Assembly: GCA_038235385.1 (NCBI GenBank)
Contig: JBBSTY010000116.1
Location: 1-13,879, forward strand
Origin: JBBSTY01 sp038235385
GTDB lineage: Bacteria; Actinomycetota; Acidimicrobiia; Acidimicrobiales; Acidimicrobilacustridaceae
Direction: 5' to 3'
DNA: 13,879 bases
Shown here one piece after another: positions 6,224 to 13,060 of the stretch. A program made the translations under genes and the position numbers. Numbering within the stretch: position 1 is the first letter of the stretch; each line of letters starts with the position of its first letter. The notes beneath the pieces were generated by a model that was given only the letters and a program-made list of their open reading frames with translations, did not search any database and was not told where the DNA came from.

Positions 6224-6706
6224 GTGCTGATGGACCTCGTCATCGTCCTCGTCGCCTTCGTGGCCATGGAGGGCGTCGCCTACGCCAGCCACCGGTGGGT
6301 GATGCACGGCCGCCACGGTGCCGGGTGGCACGTGAGCCACCACCAGGCCCGTCGGGGCGCCGTCGAGGCGAACGACCTCTATCCCGTCGTGATGGCGGCG
6401 TTCACCATCTCGTTGTTCGCGCTCGGCGCCGGCGTGGCCGGGTTGCACGTGCTCGTCCCGACGGCGATCGGCATCACCCTCTACGGCGCGTCCTACCTGG
6501 TCGTGCACGACGTCGTGATCCACGGTCGACTCCCGTCGCCGCGCTGGGCCCGCCACAACCGCCTCGCCGGTCACCTGCACGAGGCCCACCGCATCCACCA
6601 CCTGTGGAACGCCGAGCCCTACGGGTTCCTGCTGCCGGTGGTCCCCGACGAGCTCCGCGCTCGTGCCGCCACCGTCGAGCGCGACCCGCTCGCGGCGCGG
6701 GCCTGA
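6224..6706 (+). CDS. crtZ: Beta-carotene hydroxylase, CrtZ type (fatty acid hydroxylase superfamily)
   Basis: A 160-residue di-iron membrane hydroxylase of the CrtZ group, which adds OH to the 3 and 3' carbons of beta-ionone rings (beta-carotene to zeaxanthin). All histidine clusters are visible: HRWVMH at 23-28, HVSHH at 36-40, HDVVIH at 95-100, and HEAHRIHH at 119-126. Hydrophobic segments lie at about 3-20, 52-75 and 77-95. Length is typical. The start is GTG at 6224 (or the in-frame ATG at 6230, two codons later); the GTG lies six bases after TAGGCT, favouring a leaderless transcript. It sits nine bases after crtYd, so it is the natural next step after ring closure. A small hairpin overlaps its stop codon. 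Confidence 0.93.
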   Translation: MLMDLVIVLVAFVAMEGVAYASHRWVMHGRHGAGWHVSHHQARRGAVEANDLYPVVMAAFTISLFALGAGVAGLHVLVPTAIGITLYGASYLVVHDVVIHGRLPSPRWARHNRLAGHLHEAHRIHHLWNAEPYGFLLPVVPDELRARAATVERDPLAARA

Positions 6707-6721
6707 CCGGGTTCTCGGTCA
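6704..6721 (+). terminator. Small hairpin over the crtZ stop codon
   Basis: TGACCG, loop GGTTCT, CGGTCA: a six-pair stem that includes the TGA stop. No T-run follows. It lies between convergent transcription units, so it could slow polymerase, but this is weak. Confidence 0.25.
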
Positions 6722-6780
6722 CCAGCCCTGCGGCAGGAGGTCTGCAACGACGATCGGCCCCGGGAACGACCACCCACCGG

Positions 6781-6840
6781 TGTTCGGTGTTCGGTGTTCG
6801 GCGTTCGGCGTTCGGTGACCGGTGACCGGTGACCGGTGAC
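6781..6840. repeat. 7-bp tandem repeat array between convergent carotenoid genes
   Basis: Eight full heptamers and a partial ninth in blocks: TGTTCGG three times (6781-6801), CGTTCGG twice (6802-6815), TGACCGG three times (6816-6836), then TGAC (6837-6840). A related CCACCGG heptamer at 6774-6780 directly precedes. The array ends one base before the crtB stop codon (minus, 6844-6842). The TGACCGG block is partly self-complementary. Since seven is not a multiple of three, keeping the array outside both coding regions avoids frameshift. Confidence 0.95.
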
Positions 6841-6841
6841 G

Positions 6842-7720
6842 TCAGCGTCGGCCGGTGCGCACGGGCACGAAGGCCCGACCCACCTCGAGCGCCTTCTGCC
6901 AGGTGGGCACGCGTGCCCGGCCGGCGAAGGGGTCGCAGCCCTGGGCCTCGACGACGTCGAGGATCCGGCTGTAGAGGCGGCGGGCGGTGACGATGCAACG
7001 GGCGGACGACGGCGGGAGGAGCGCCAGACCCTCGTCGGCCGAGCGGTACAGCGCACGGGCCCGGGCCACCTCGAACTCGATGAGCGCGACCAGCTCGGGC
7101 GTGGCCGTCCGCGACGCCAGCGCGGGCGCGGCGCCGAACCGTTCGATGTCGTCCTGGGGGAGGTAGGTGCGCCCGCGGTCGAGGTCCTCGTCGATGTCGC
7201 GGATGAAGTTGGTGAGCTGGAACGCGTCGCCCAGATCCCGGGCGGGACCCCGCGCCGCGTCGAGGTCGGTGGGTTCGAGGATGGGCAGCATCATCTCGCC
7301 GATCACCGCGGCCGAACCGTCCATGTACCCCTGGAGGTCGGCCCAGGTGGCGTAGCGGTCGACGGTGAGGTCCATCGCCATGGAGCGCAGGAACCGGGCG
7401 AAGCAGTCGGGGTCGATGGCGAAGGCCCGGACGGTGTGCACGACGGCCTTGAGCACCGGGTCGTCGCTCGCGCCCCGATCGAGATCGGCGAAGAAGCGGT
7501 CGCCGAAGTCGCGCAGCGCCGCCTCGCGCTCGGCCACCGGTCGAGGCCCGAGATCGTCGACGATGTCGTCCGCGTAGCGGCAGAACCCGTAGAGCGCGTG
7601 GACGTGGTGGCGCTTGAGCCGGGGCAGCGCGTACGTGGACCAGTAGTAGGTGGTGCCGTAGCGCTTGTTGAGCTCGCGGCACCGGGCGTAGCTCTCGTCG
7701 AGGGTGACCGGTGCGCTCAC
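6842..7720 (-). CDS. crtB: Phytoene synthase
   Basis: A 292-residue squalene/phytoene synthase that joins two geranylgeranyl diphosphates to make phytoene, the first committed carotenoid step. Both Asp-rich Mg-diphosphate motifs are visible: 'YADDIVDD' at 49-56 and 'LGDAFQLTNFIRDIDEDL' at 163-180, and the intervening 'RSMAMDLTVDRY' helix fits the family. The start is GTG at 7720, inside the overlap GTGA shared with the crtI stop (7719-7717), which implies translational coupling. The frame stays open far upstream through crtI in another reading frame, but that part is not protein-like. The family normally begins near 'SYARCRELNKRYGTTYYW'. The stop lies against the heptamer array. The GGPP substrate must come from a synthase encoded elsewhere. 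Confidence 0.95.
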   Translation of the reverse strand: MSAPVTLDESYARCRELNKRYGTTYYWSTYALPRLKRHHVHALYGFCRYADDIVDDLGPRPVAEREAALRDFGDRFFADLDRGASDDPVLKAVVHTVRAFAIDPDCFARFLRSMAMDLTVDRYATWADLQGYMDGSAAVIGEMMLPILEPTDLDAARGPARDLGDAFQLTNFIRDIDEDLDRGRTYLPQDDIERFGAAPALASRTATPELVALIEFEVARARALYRSADEGLALLPPSSARCIVTARRLYSRILDVVEAQGCDPFAGRARVPTWQKALEVGRAFVPVRTGRR

Positions 7721-9225
7721 CGGCCGGCCCGGCGGATGCTCCGCGGCGCCGAGCTGGCGAGGGCGTCGACCCGATCGGCGGCCAGCCGGCCCGACACGAG
7801 CACCATGGGCACGCCCACCCCGGGCACGGTGGACGAACCGACGAACACCAGACCGGGCGCCCGCCGGTTGACGTTGGCGGGCCGGAAGGGACCGGTCTGC
7901 ACAAACGTGTGGGCCAGGCCGAAGGGCGTGCCCCGCTCCATGCCGTCGGCCTCCCAGTCCGACGGGTCGACGAACGCCTCGACCGCGATGTCGTCCACCG
8001 GGTAGCCGAGCTCGCGCACCCGCCGGATGAGCCGGCCGCGGGTGCGCTCGCGCTCGACGGTCCAGTCGAGTCGCCCGTCGAGGTTGGGCACCGGTTCGAG
8101 CACGTAGAGCGTGTGGCCCCCGGCCGGGGCCAGGGCGGGCTCGTCCAGCGAGTGCACGGTGACGAGGATCGACGGATCCGCCATGGTGGTGCCGTCGTGC
8201 AGCAGGGCGCGGAAGGCATCGTCCCACTGGCCGCCGAAGTGGATGTTGTGGTGGCCGGTGCCGGCCGGCAGGTCGCCGCGGATGCCGGCGTGCCACACGA
8301 CGCACGACGGCGAGTAGGAGCCGCGGGTGGCCGCACGCGGTGCCCGCAGACCGGGCAGGAGCGTGCGGTAGGCGACGGGCAGGTCCGGGTTGCACACCAC
8401 CGCGTCGGCGGCGATGCGCTCGCCGCCGCCGAGGCGGACGCCCCGCACCGCGCCGCGGCTGCCCTCGGCCAGCTCGATGCGCTCGACGTCGGTGCCGTAG
8501 CGGATCTCGGCCCCGGCCGAGACGGCGGCCGCGGCCAACGCCTCGGGCAGCGCCGACATCCCGCCCTCGGGCACGAACACGCCTCGCACGCAGTCCATGT
8601 AGGTGATCACCGCGTAGATGGCGAGCGCCTCGTAAGGCGCCAGACCGGCGTACATGGCCTGGAAGCTGAAGATCCGTTGCAGCCGTTCGTCGTCGAAGAA
8701 CCCGGCCACCACCGAGCCCAGCTTGCGGAACCCGCCGTGACGCACGAGCTGCAGCGCGGGCGCGATCGGGCTGAGCAGATCCAACGGGCTGTCGAAGTTG
8801 CGGTCGATGAAGTTCGGCAGCTCGAGCTCGTACAGCTCGCGGAGCCAGTCGCAGAACCGTCCGAACGCCTGGGCCTCGGTGGGACCGCACACGGTGCGGA
8901 TCTCCTCGACCATGCGGTCGCGGTCGTGCCACACCCGCAGCTCGCTGCCGTCGGCGTAGGTGGCGCGGTACATCGGGTCGACGGTCCGCAGCGGCAGCGC
9001 GCGGGCGCGATCGACGCCGGCGGCGCCGAACACGTCGTCGATGATCTCGGGCATGGTGAGCACCGTGGGCCCGGTGTCGAACCGGTAGCCGCCCAGGTCG
9101 AGCCGTCCGGCTCGCCCGCCGGGCAGGTCGCCCCGCTCCACGACGAGCACGTCGTGGCCTCGCCCGGCCAGGTGGCACGCGGCCGACAGCCCTCCCAACC
9201 CTGCTCCGATCACGACCACCCTCAC
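7717..9225 (-). CDS. crtI: Phytoene desaturase (CrtI family, FAD-dependent)
   Basis: A 502-residue FAD-dependent desaturase that converts phytoene to lycopene (bacterial members usually make four desaturations with isomerisation). Seen: the N-terminal dinucleotide-binding site 'VVIGAGLGGLSAA' with glycines at 7, 9, 11 and 12 and the ribose-binding Glu30; 'LPGGRAGRLDLGGYRFDTGP' at 34-53, typical of CrtI; and the C-terminal signature 'VPGVGVPMVLVSGRLAAD' at about 467-484. Length is typical. The start is GTG at 9225, seven bases after TACGCT, with no Shine-Dalgarno, which fits leaderless translation. It leads the crtI-crtB unit and its stop overlaps the crtB start by four bases. It faces the secreted-protein gene at 9350 across 124 bases. 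A related CrtN or CrtO-like desaturase is less likely given the crtB, crtYc/Yd and crtZ context. Confidence 0.95.
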   Translation of the reverse strand: MRVVVIGAGLGGLSAACHLAGRGHDVLVVERGDLPGGRAGRLDLGGYRFDTGPTVLTMPEIIDDVFGAAGVDRARALPLRTVDPMYRATYADGSELRVWHDRDRMVEEIRTVCGPTEAQAFGRFCDWLRELYELELPNFIDRNFDSPLDLLSPIAPALQLVRHGGFRKLGSVVAGFFDDERLQRIFSFQAMYAGLAPYEALAIYAVITYMDCVRGVFVPEGGMSALPEALAAAAVSAGAEIRYGTDVERIELAEGSRGAVRGVRLGGGERIAADAVVCNPDLPVAYRTLLPGLRAPRAATRGSYSPSCVVWHAGIRGDLPAGTGHHNIHFGGQWDDAFRALLHDGTTMADPSILVTVHSLDEPALAPAGGHTLYVLEPVPNLDGRLDWTVERERTRGRLIRRVRELGYPVDDIAVEAFVDPSDWEADGMERGTPFGLAHTFVQTGPFRPANVNRRAPGLVFVGSSTVPGVGVPMVLVSGRLAADRVDALASSAPRSIRRAGR

Positions 9226-9232
9226 GACCCCG

Positions 9233-9238
9233 AGCGTA
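9233..9238 (-). promoter_or_regulatory. Putative -10 box for crtI-crtB (leaderless)
   Basis: TACGCT on the minus strand, seven bases before the GTG at 9225. It drives the desaturase/synthase arm away from the divergent secreted-protein gene. Confidence 0.5.
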
Positions 9239-9337
9239 GGGCGTGACGGCGAGACGGCGTCGGGTCGGATGCCGACAGCGGCGGTGTCGCGGACCGATGG
9301 CGAGGTCCGTCACCAAGCAACGACAGAGCTGTTGCGT

Positions 9338-9343
9338 TACGGT
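9338..9343 (+). promoter_or_regulatory. Putative -10 box for the secreted protein gene (leaderless)
   Basis: TACGGT, six bases before the ATG at 9350. It helps decide this start over the in-frame ATG at 9269, which would place the signal peptide 27 residues too far inside the protein. Confidence 0.5.
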
Positions 9344-9349
9344 CGCGCC

Positions 9350-9871
9350 ATGGCAGGCGGGCGAGACGAGCAAGGTCCTGACCGACGCACGTTCACCCGT
9401 GGCCTCGTGCTCGCGGGTGGGTTGGCCTGGGTGGCCCCGACGGTCCAGTCAGCGTTCGTGCCGGCGGCCGCAGCATCGGGGAGCGTGTCGGGGTGCTGCG
9501 CCAGCACGCCGGTCCTGACCCCGTCCCTCCAGCCCGCTCCGCCCGGCGGCCAACCCGCCGGGTCCTCCTACGTCTTCTGGCTGCGCTACTCCCGCAGCGT
9601 CTTCGCGTGCGTCCCACCGATCCCGTGCCTGTTCACTGACCGGCCGGACCTCGAGATCGTCGACGGTCCGGGCGAGCTCGTCACGGTGAGCGTGGGTTCC
9701 GGGCCCGGAGCCCAGATCTCCCGGTACGTGAAGATCGCCGACAGCGAACCGTGCGCCACCCACACGATCCGGGCCACGTGGACGGTGCGCGCCACCACCG
9801 ACTGCCTCACCTTCACGCCGGTCGGCACCTGCGTCGCCGAGTTCACCTACACCGATCCCGACTGCCCCTGA
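9350..9871 (+). CDS. Predicted Tat-exported, cysteine-rich small secreted protein
   Basis: A 173-residue protein of no family I recognise. The N-terminus has a twin-arginine motif 'DRRTFTRG' (Arg12-Arg13), then a moderately hydrophobic stretch with 'WVAP', and an Ala-rich likely cleavage area 'VPAAAASG' near residue 37-44, a pattern common in actinobacterial Tat substrates. The mature part has eight cysteines (49, 50, 87, 93, 135, 152, 161, 172), an even number that suits disulfides after export, a Pro-rich stretch at about 54-70, and beta-rich sequence such as 'VTVSVGSGPGAQISRYVKI' that suggests an immunoglobulin-like or sandwich fold (inference only). It ends in a Cys close to the C-terminus. 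The ATG at 9350 fits a leaderless start. It is divergent from crtI, but nothing links it to carotenoid synthesis. Confidence 0.8.
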   Translation: MAGGRDEQGPDRRTFTRGLVLAGGLAWVAPTVQSAFVPAAAASGSVSGCCASTPVLTPSLQPAPPGGQPAGSSYVFWLRYSRSVFACVPPIPCLFTDRPDLEIVDGPGELVTVSVGSGPGAQISRYVKIADSEPCATHTIRATWTVRATTDCLTFTPVGTCVAEFTYTDPDCP

Positions 9872-10091
9872 GGCGCCACGAGCGCGACGACGAGCCTGGG
9901 GCCTGGCCCGAGCATCGCACCACGAGCAGGAAGTGTGTCCCCTCCGGTGAGCCGGCACGGCCCGGCGAGCTCGTGCACCTGCGGACCAGGGCGCCCGGGG
10001 CGTGGCCTCGGCGAAGGCCTACAGTCGGGGAGGTCGGGACGAGGCGACGGCTCGACCACCGTGCGGCGGTGTCGACGGAAGGCGGGATCCA
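9872..10091. other. Intergenic region before the second lipoprotein gene
   Basis: Contains a short inverted repeat GGGCC-T-GGCCC at 9899-9909, 27 bases after the secreted-protein stop (possibly terminator-like, without a T-run), and a TACAGT -10 candidate at 10020-10025. I see no gene. Confidence 0.45.
10020..10025 (+). promoter_or_regulatory. Putative -10 box for the second lipoprotein gene
   Basis: TACAGT, 66 bases before the GTG at 10092. This would give a leader of roughly 60 bases, with a Shine-Dalgarno-like GGAAGGCGG just before the start, unlike the leaderless genes around it. Confidence 0.35.
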
Positions 10092-11222
10092 GTGTCATCA
10101 CGAACCACCTCATCGCGGGTCTGGGCAGCGGCGTTGATCGCCACTGCACTGGCGGTCGGCGCAACCGCGTGCTCGAGCGACGCACCACCGCAGGCGGAGG
10201 AGGTGTCGCTCACCGGCAGCGTGGCCCCGGGCACGACCCCCGACAAGGGTGTGCCGCGAACCAGCTCGACGACCGAGGCGGCGGATCCCGACTCGATCCG
10301 TGACGTCGACGTCGAGAACCTGACCTACACCGAGGACTCGTGCGGCGATCCCGACCGCCGCACCGGGTACGAGGTGGTCGACGGGGTGGGCACCGGCGCC
10401 GACTCGAACGTCACCGTCGACGCCGCCGCCGTCGCCTACGGCGATCTCACCGACGACGGCATCATCGACGCGGTGGTGCTGCTGAGCTGCAACAGCGGTG
10501 GCAGCGCATCCGACGTGGTGCCGATCGTGCTCACCGTCACCGACCCGGGCGAGGTCGAGCAGCTCGCCATCCTCGACGCCGAGGGCCGCGAGGATCGCAG
10601 CGTGGTGTCGGTGTCGATCAGCGAGGCGCAGGTCGTCACCGACGAGGTGGTGTTCCTGCCCGACGACCCGCGGTGCTGCCCGTCGGCCACCGGGGCGACG
10701 ATCTGGGAATGGGACGGCGAGGGCTTCGTGGTGGTCAACGCCACCGAGGCCGGCGGTCCCGGCGACGGCGGTGGTCCGGGTGCGCAACCTGCGGTCGATC
10801 CCACCCTCATCACCACCAACAGCGTCGGCGCCATCCGGCTCGGCATGTCGAGCGACGCGCTCGCCGCGGCCACCGGCATCACCACGCGCCGCATCGATCC
10901 CGTGTGCGGGTCGAGCCCGTACGAGGCGGTCGGCGCACCCGAGGGGCTCTACGTCCTGCTCGACGACGCCGGCTCGGTGCGAGCGATCACGGTGGAGACC
11001 TCCACCTACCTGACCGCCGCCAACGCCAGCGTCGACTCGTTCGTCTTCGACCTGCAGTCGGTCTACCCGAACCTCGAGTTCTTCAGCTTCGGTGGCGACA
11101 CCGGCCAGTACGCGGTGATCGCACCGGACCGCTCGAGCGGCATCTTCTTCACCGCGTCGGGTGACGAGGTCATCGCCATCACCGTGACCTACGGCGACGC
11201 CGGCTTCTTGGATCTCTGCTGA
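10092..11222 (+). CDS. Predicted two-domain lipoprotein
   Basis: A 376-residue exported lipoprotein. The signal peptide has a short polar/basic start, the hydrophobic 'VWAAALIATALAVGATAC' and lipobox Cys27, then a Ser/Thr/Pro-rich linker. The first domain (about 75-225) contains 'YGDLTDDGIIDAVVLLSC', an FG-GAP-like Asp-rich loop, and 'CCPSATGATIWEWDGEGFVVV', a pairing seen in actinobacterial secreted lipoproteins, distantly reminiscent of LppP/LprE (uncertain). After a Gly/Pro linker at about 231-240 the second domain contains 'VGAIRLGMSSDALAAATG', common in secreted proteins of unknown role. Six Cys besides the lipid-anchored one (84, 133, 195, 196, 282, 376) allow disulfides. The GTG at 10092 was chosen because it gives a clean signal peptide and has GGAAGGCGG (about 10077-10085) before it; the frame is open back to 10002. 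Function unknown; cell-envelope location is inferred. Confidence 0.82.
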   Translation: MSSRTTSSRVWAAALIATALAVGATACSSDAPPQAEEVSLTGSVAPGTTPDKGVPRTSSTTEAADPDSIRDVDVENLTYTEDSCGDPDRRTGYEVVDGVGTGADSNVTVDAAAVAYGDLTDDGIIDAVVLLSCNSGGSASDVVPIVLTVTDPGEVEQLAILDAEGREDRSVVSVSISEAQVVTDEVVFLPDDPRCCPSATGATIWEWDGEGFVVVNATEAGGPGDGGGPGAQPAVDPTLITTNSVGAIRLGMSSDALAAATGITTRRIDPVCGSSPYEAVGAPEGLYVLLDDAGSVRAITVETSTYLTAANASVDSFVFDLQSVYPNLEFFSFGGDTGQYAVIAPDRSSGIFFTASGDEVIAITVTYGDAGFLDLC

Positions 11223-11279
11223 TCGTTCGCCGGTGATGGCGTGGCCTCGGGACCGACGGGTGCGGTGGGGCGGGTCCCG

Positions 11280-11310
11280 GTGCGACCGGTCGCCGTCGCA
11301 CGGACCGGTC
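11280..11310. repeat. Two palindromic GACCGGTC octamers and a 7-bp inverted repeat upstream of rmlA
   Basis: GACCGGTC, a perfect 8-bp palindrome, occurs at 11284-11291 and 11303-11310 (19 bases apart). GTGCGAC at 11280-11286 pairs with GTCGCAC at 11295-11301. The cluster covers where the -35 of the rmlA promoter would be (about 11297-11302 if the -10 is at 11320), so it may be an operator. It also lies 57 bases after the lipoprotein stop and might act in termination. Confidence 0.5.
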
Positions 11311-11319
11311 CACTTCGGC

Positions 11320-11325
11320 CACTAT
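11320..11325 (+). promoter_or_regulatory. Putative -10 box for rmlA (leaderless)
   Basis: CACTAT, seven bases before the ATG at 11333. This argues that the in-frame ATG at 11324, which lies inside the box, is not the start. Confidence 0.45.
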
Positions 11326-11332
11326 GGGCGCC

Positions 11333-12205
11333 ATGAAGGGCATCGTTCTCGCCGGGGGCAGTGGCACCCGCCTGTATCCGATCACTCGTGGCGTCTCCAA
11401 GCAGCTGCTGCCGATCTACGACAAGCCGATGATCTACTACCCGCTGTCGAGCCTGCTGCTGGCCGGCATCCGGGAGATCCTGGTGATCACCACGCCCGAG
11501 GAGCAGTCGCTGTTCCAACGGCTCCTGGGCGACGGCTCGGATCTCGGCCTCATGCTCGAGTACGCCATCCAACCCGAACCGGGCGGCATCGCCGAGGCGC
11601 TGCTCATCGGCGAGGAGTTCGTCGACGGTGGTCGCGTGGCGCTGGCGCTCGGCGACAACATCTTCCACGGCCACGGGTTGGCCGAGTCGCTCGAGCGAGC
11701 GGCCGAACGCACCCGCGGCGCCACCGTGTTCGGCTACCGGGTGGCCGACCCGGAGCGCTACGGCGTGGTCGAGTTCGACGACGACGGCGTGGCCATCGGC
11801 ATCGAGGAGAAGCCGGCCAAGCCCCGCACGAACTACGCCGTCACCGGCTTGTACTTCTACGACGACCAGGCGGTCGAGATCGCCAAGGGCCTCGACCGCT
11901 CGCCCCGCGGCGAGCTCGAGATCACCGACCTCAACGTCGAGTACCTGCGTCGCGGCGATCTCTACGTCGAGGTGCTCGGACGCGGCACGGCGTGGCTCGA
12001 CACGGGCACGCACGAGTCGCTGCTCCAGGCGGCGAGCTTCATCGAGACCATCCAGGAGCGACAGGGCCTCAAGGTGGCCTGCCTCGAGGAGATCGCCTAC
12101 CGCAAGGGGTTCATCGATCGCGAGGCGCTCGCCCGCATCGCGCTCGGCATGTCCAAGAACGGCTACGGCCAGTACCTCCAACAGATCCTCGACGACGATC
12201 TCTGA
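11333..12205 (+). CDS. rmlA: Glucose-1-phosphate thymidylyltransferase
   Basis: A 290-residue nucleotidyltransferase that makes dTDP-glucose from glucose-1-phosphate and dTTP, the first step toward dTDP-rhamnose and other dTDP-deoxysugars. Seen: the N-terminal signature 'GIVLAGGSGTRLYPIT' at 3-18, 'SKQLLPIYDKPMIYYPL' at 22-38, Asp108 in 'LALGDNIFHG' (metal binding), 'YGVVEFDDDG' and 'EEKPAKPRTNYAVTGLYFYD', and near the C-terminus 'AWLDTGTHESLLQA' and 'RQGLKVACLEEIAYRKGFI', all typical of RmlA. The sugar/base loop reads 'QPEPGGIAEAL' where most RmlA proteins have a GLAQAF-like sequence. The start is MKG at 11333; the family normally begins MKGIVLAGG. No rmlB, rmlC or rmlD follows, so the rest of the pathway must lie elsewhere. 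Confidence 0.95.
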   Translation: MKGIVLAGGSGTRLYPITRGVSKQLLPIYDKPMIYYPLSSLLLAGIREILVITTPEEQSLFQRLLGDGSDLGLMLEYAIQPEPGGIAEALLIGEEFVDGGRVALALGDNIFHGHGLAESLERAAERTRGATVFGYRVADPERYGVVEFDDDGVAIGIEEKPAKPRTNYAVTGLYFYDDQAVEIAKGLDRSPRGELEITDLNVEYLRRGDLYVEVLGRGTAWLDTGTHESLLQAASFIETIQERQGLKVACLEEIAYRKGFIDREALARIALGMSKNGYGQYLQQILDDDL

Positions 12206-12252
12206 TCTCGTGTCCGTGATCGTCGGTGCCGGTGCGGTGGTCCGATCAGCTC

Positions 12253-12260
12253 GACCGGTC
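12253..12260. repeat. Single GACCGGTC palindrome upstream of the MOSC gene
   Basis: The same octamer as the pair before rmlA, here 30 bases before the ATG at 12290, within a CCGG-rich stretch. Listed because of its position; a role is not shown. Confidence 0.3.
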
Positions 12261-12289
12261 CGGCCGGCCCGACCCGTGCGGCGCGCCTG

Positions 12290-13060
12290 ATGGACGACGC
12301 GGCCGTCGACCTCGGTCGTGCGGTGGCGACGGTGGTGGGCCTGTTCGTCGGCGGTCCGCGGACCATGGCGGCCGACCCACCGTCCGCCGCGCCCGCCGCC
12401 CCGGTGACGGTTCCCGCCGACCACGACCCGTCCGCCGGGGGCGAGTGGGTGACCGCGCTGGTGAAGGACGCGGTGCGCGGGCCGCTGCACCTCGGCACCA
12501 TCAACTTCGACGGCGACGACCAGGCCGACCGCCTCGTGCACGGCGGGCCCGACAAGGCGGTGTGCGCCTATCCCGCCGCGCACTACCCGCGTTGGTGGGC
12601 CGACGACGGCTGGCCCGAGCACCTCGTGCCGGAGCGGTTCGGGTACGGGTCCTTCGGTGAGAACGTCACCGTCTCGGCGCCGCTGACCGAGGACGACGTG
12701 TGCATCGGCGACGTGCTCCGGCTGGGCGAGGCCACCGTGCAGATCTCCCAACCGCGCAGCCCGTGCTGGAAGCTCGGCCGGCGGTGGGGGTACCGCGAGC
12801 TCACCGCCCGGGTGCGGGCCACGGGTCGCACCGGTTGGTACCTGCGGGTGCTCGAGACCGGCTCGGTCGAACCGGGCGCCGCGCTCGTCCTCCTCGACCG
12901 ACCCTTCCCCGAGTGGACCGTCGCCGAGACCAGCCGGATCAAGGTCCACGACCGTCACGACATCGATGCCGCCGACCGCCTGGGCCGGTGTTCGGCGCTG
13001 TCGGCGGGGTGGACGGGCCAGCTCCGTGAACGGGTGGCCCGGGCCAGGTCCGGCCTCTGA
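12290..13060 (+). CDS. MOSC domain-containing protein (YiiM-like)
   Basis: A 256-residue protein with a MOSC domain, the sulfur-carrier fold related to the C-terminus of molybdenum cofactor sulfurase; YiiM-type proteins are stand-alone members involved in molybdoenzyme-dependent reduction of N-hydroxylated compounds. Seen: 'GLFVGGPRT' at about 17-25, 'DGDDQADRLVHGGPDKAVCAYP' at about 74-95 with the HGGxDKA signature (His84), 'GYGSFGENVTV' at about 118-128, and 'ISQPRSPCWKLGRRWG' at about 152-167 with the conserved Cys159 that would carry sulfur. The C-terminal region 'VRATGRTGWYLRVLETG' fits the family's second domain. The first 15 residues are not conserved, so a later start is possible. No Shine-Dalgarno or TANNNT box is clear. 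It lies 84 bases after rmlA, with no molybdenum-cofactor gene nearby. Confidence 0.92.
   Translation: MDDAAVDLGRAVATVVGLFVGGPRTMAADPPSAAPAAPVTVPADHDPSAGGEWVTALVKDAVRGPLHLGTINFDGDDQADRLVHGGPDKAVCAYPAAHYPRWWADDGWPEHLVPERFGYGSFGENVTVSAPLTEDDVCIGDVLRLGEATVQISQPRSPCWKLGRRWGYRELTARVRATGRTGWYLRVLETGSVEPGAALVLLDRPFPEWTVAETSRIKVHDRHDIDAADRLGRCSALSAGWTGQLRERVARARSGL

Noticed and set aside
6781..6840. The heptamer array as a CRISPR or iteron-type origin
   Set aside because: There are no spacers between units, the units are only seven bases, and no cas, rep or partition gene is near.
6837..6844. TGACGTCA palindrome as a regulator site
   Set aside because: It arises from the last repeat unit meeting the crtB stop codon, so chance formation explains it.
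7711..9246. A 511-codon plus-strand open frame opposite crtI
   Set aside because: It mirrors the crtI codon pattern; the sequence is His/Val/Gly-rich filler with no start signal or domain.
6842..9373. An 843-codon minus-strand open frame that could be read as a fused crtI-crtB protein
   Set aside because: Only its last 292 codons are CrtB. The upstream part runs through crtI in a different frame and is Arg/Pro/Ala-rich with no domain. The true crtI frame stops at 7717 with a four-base GTGA overlap.
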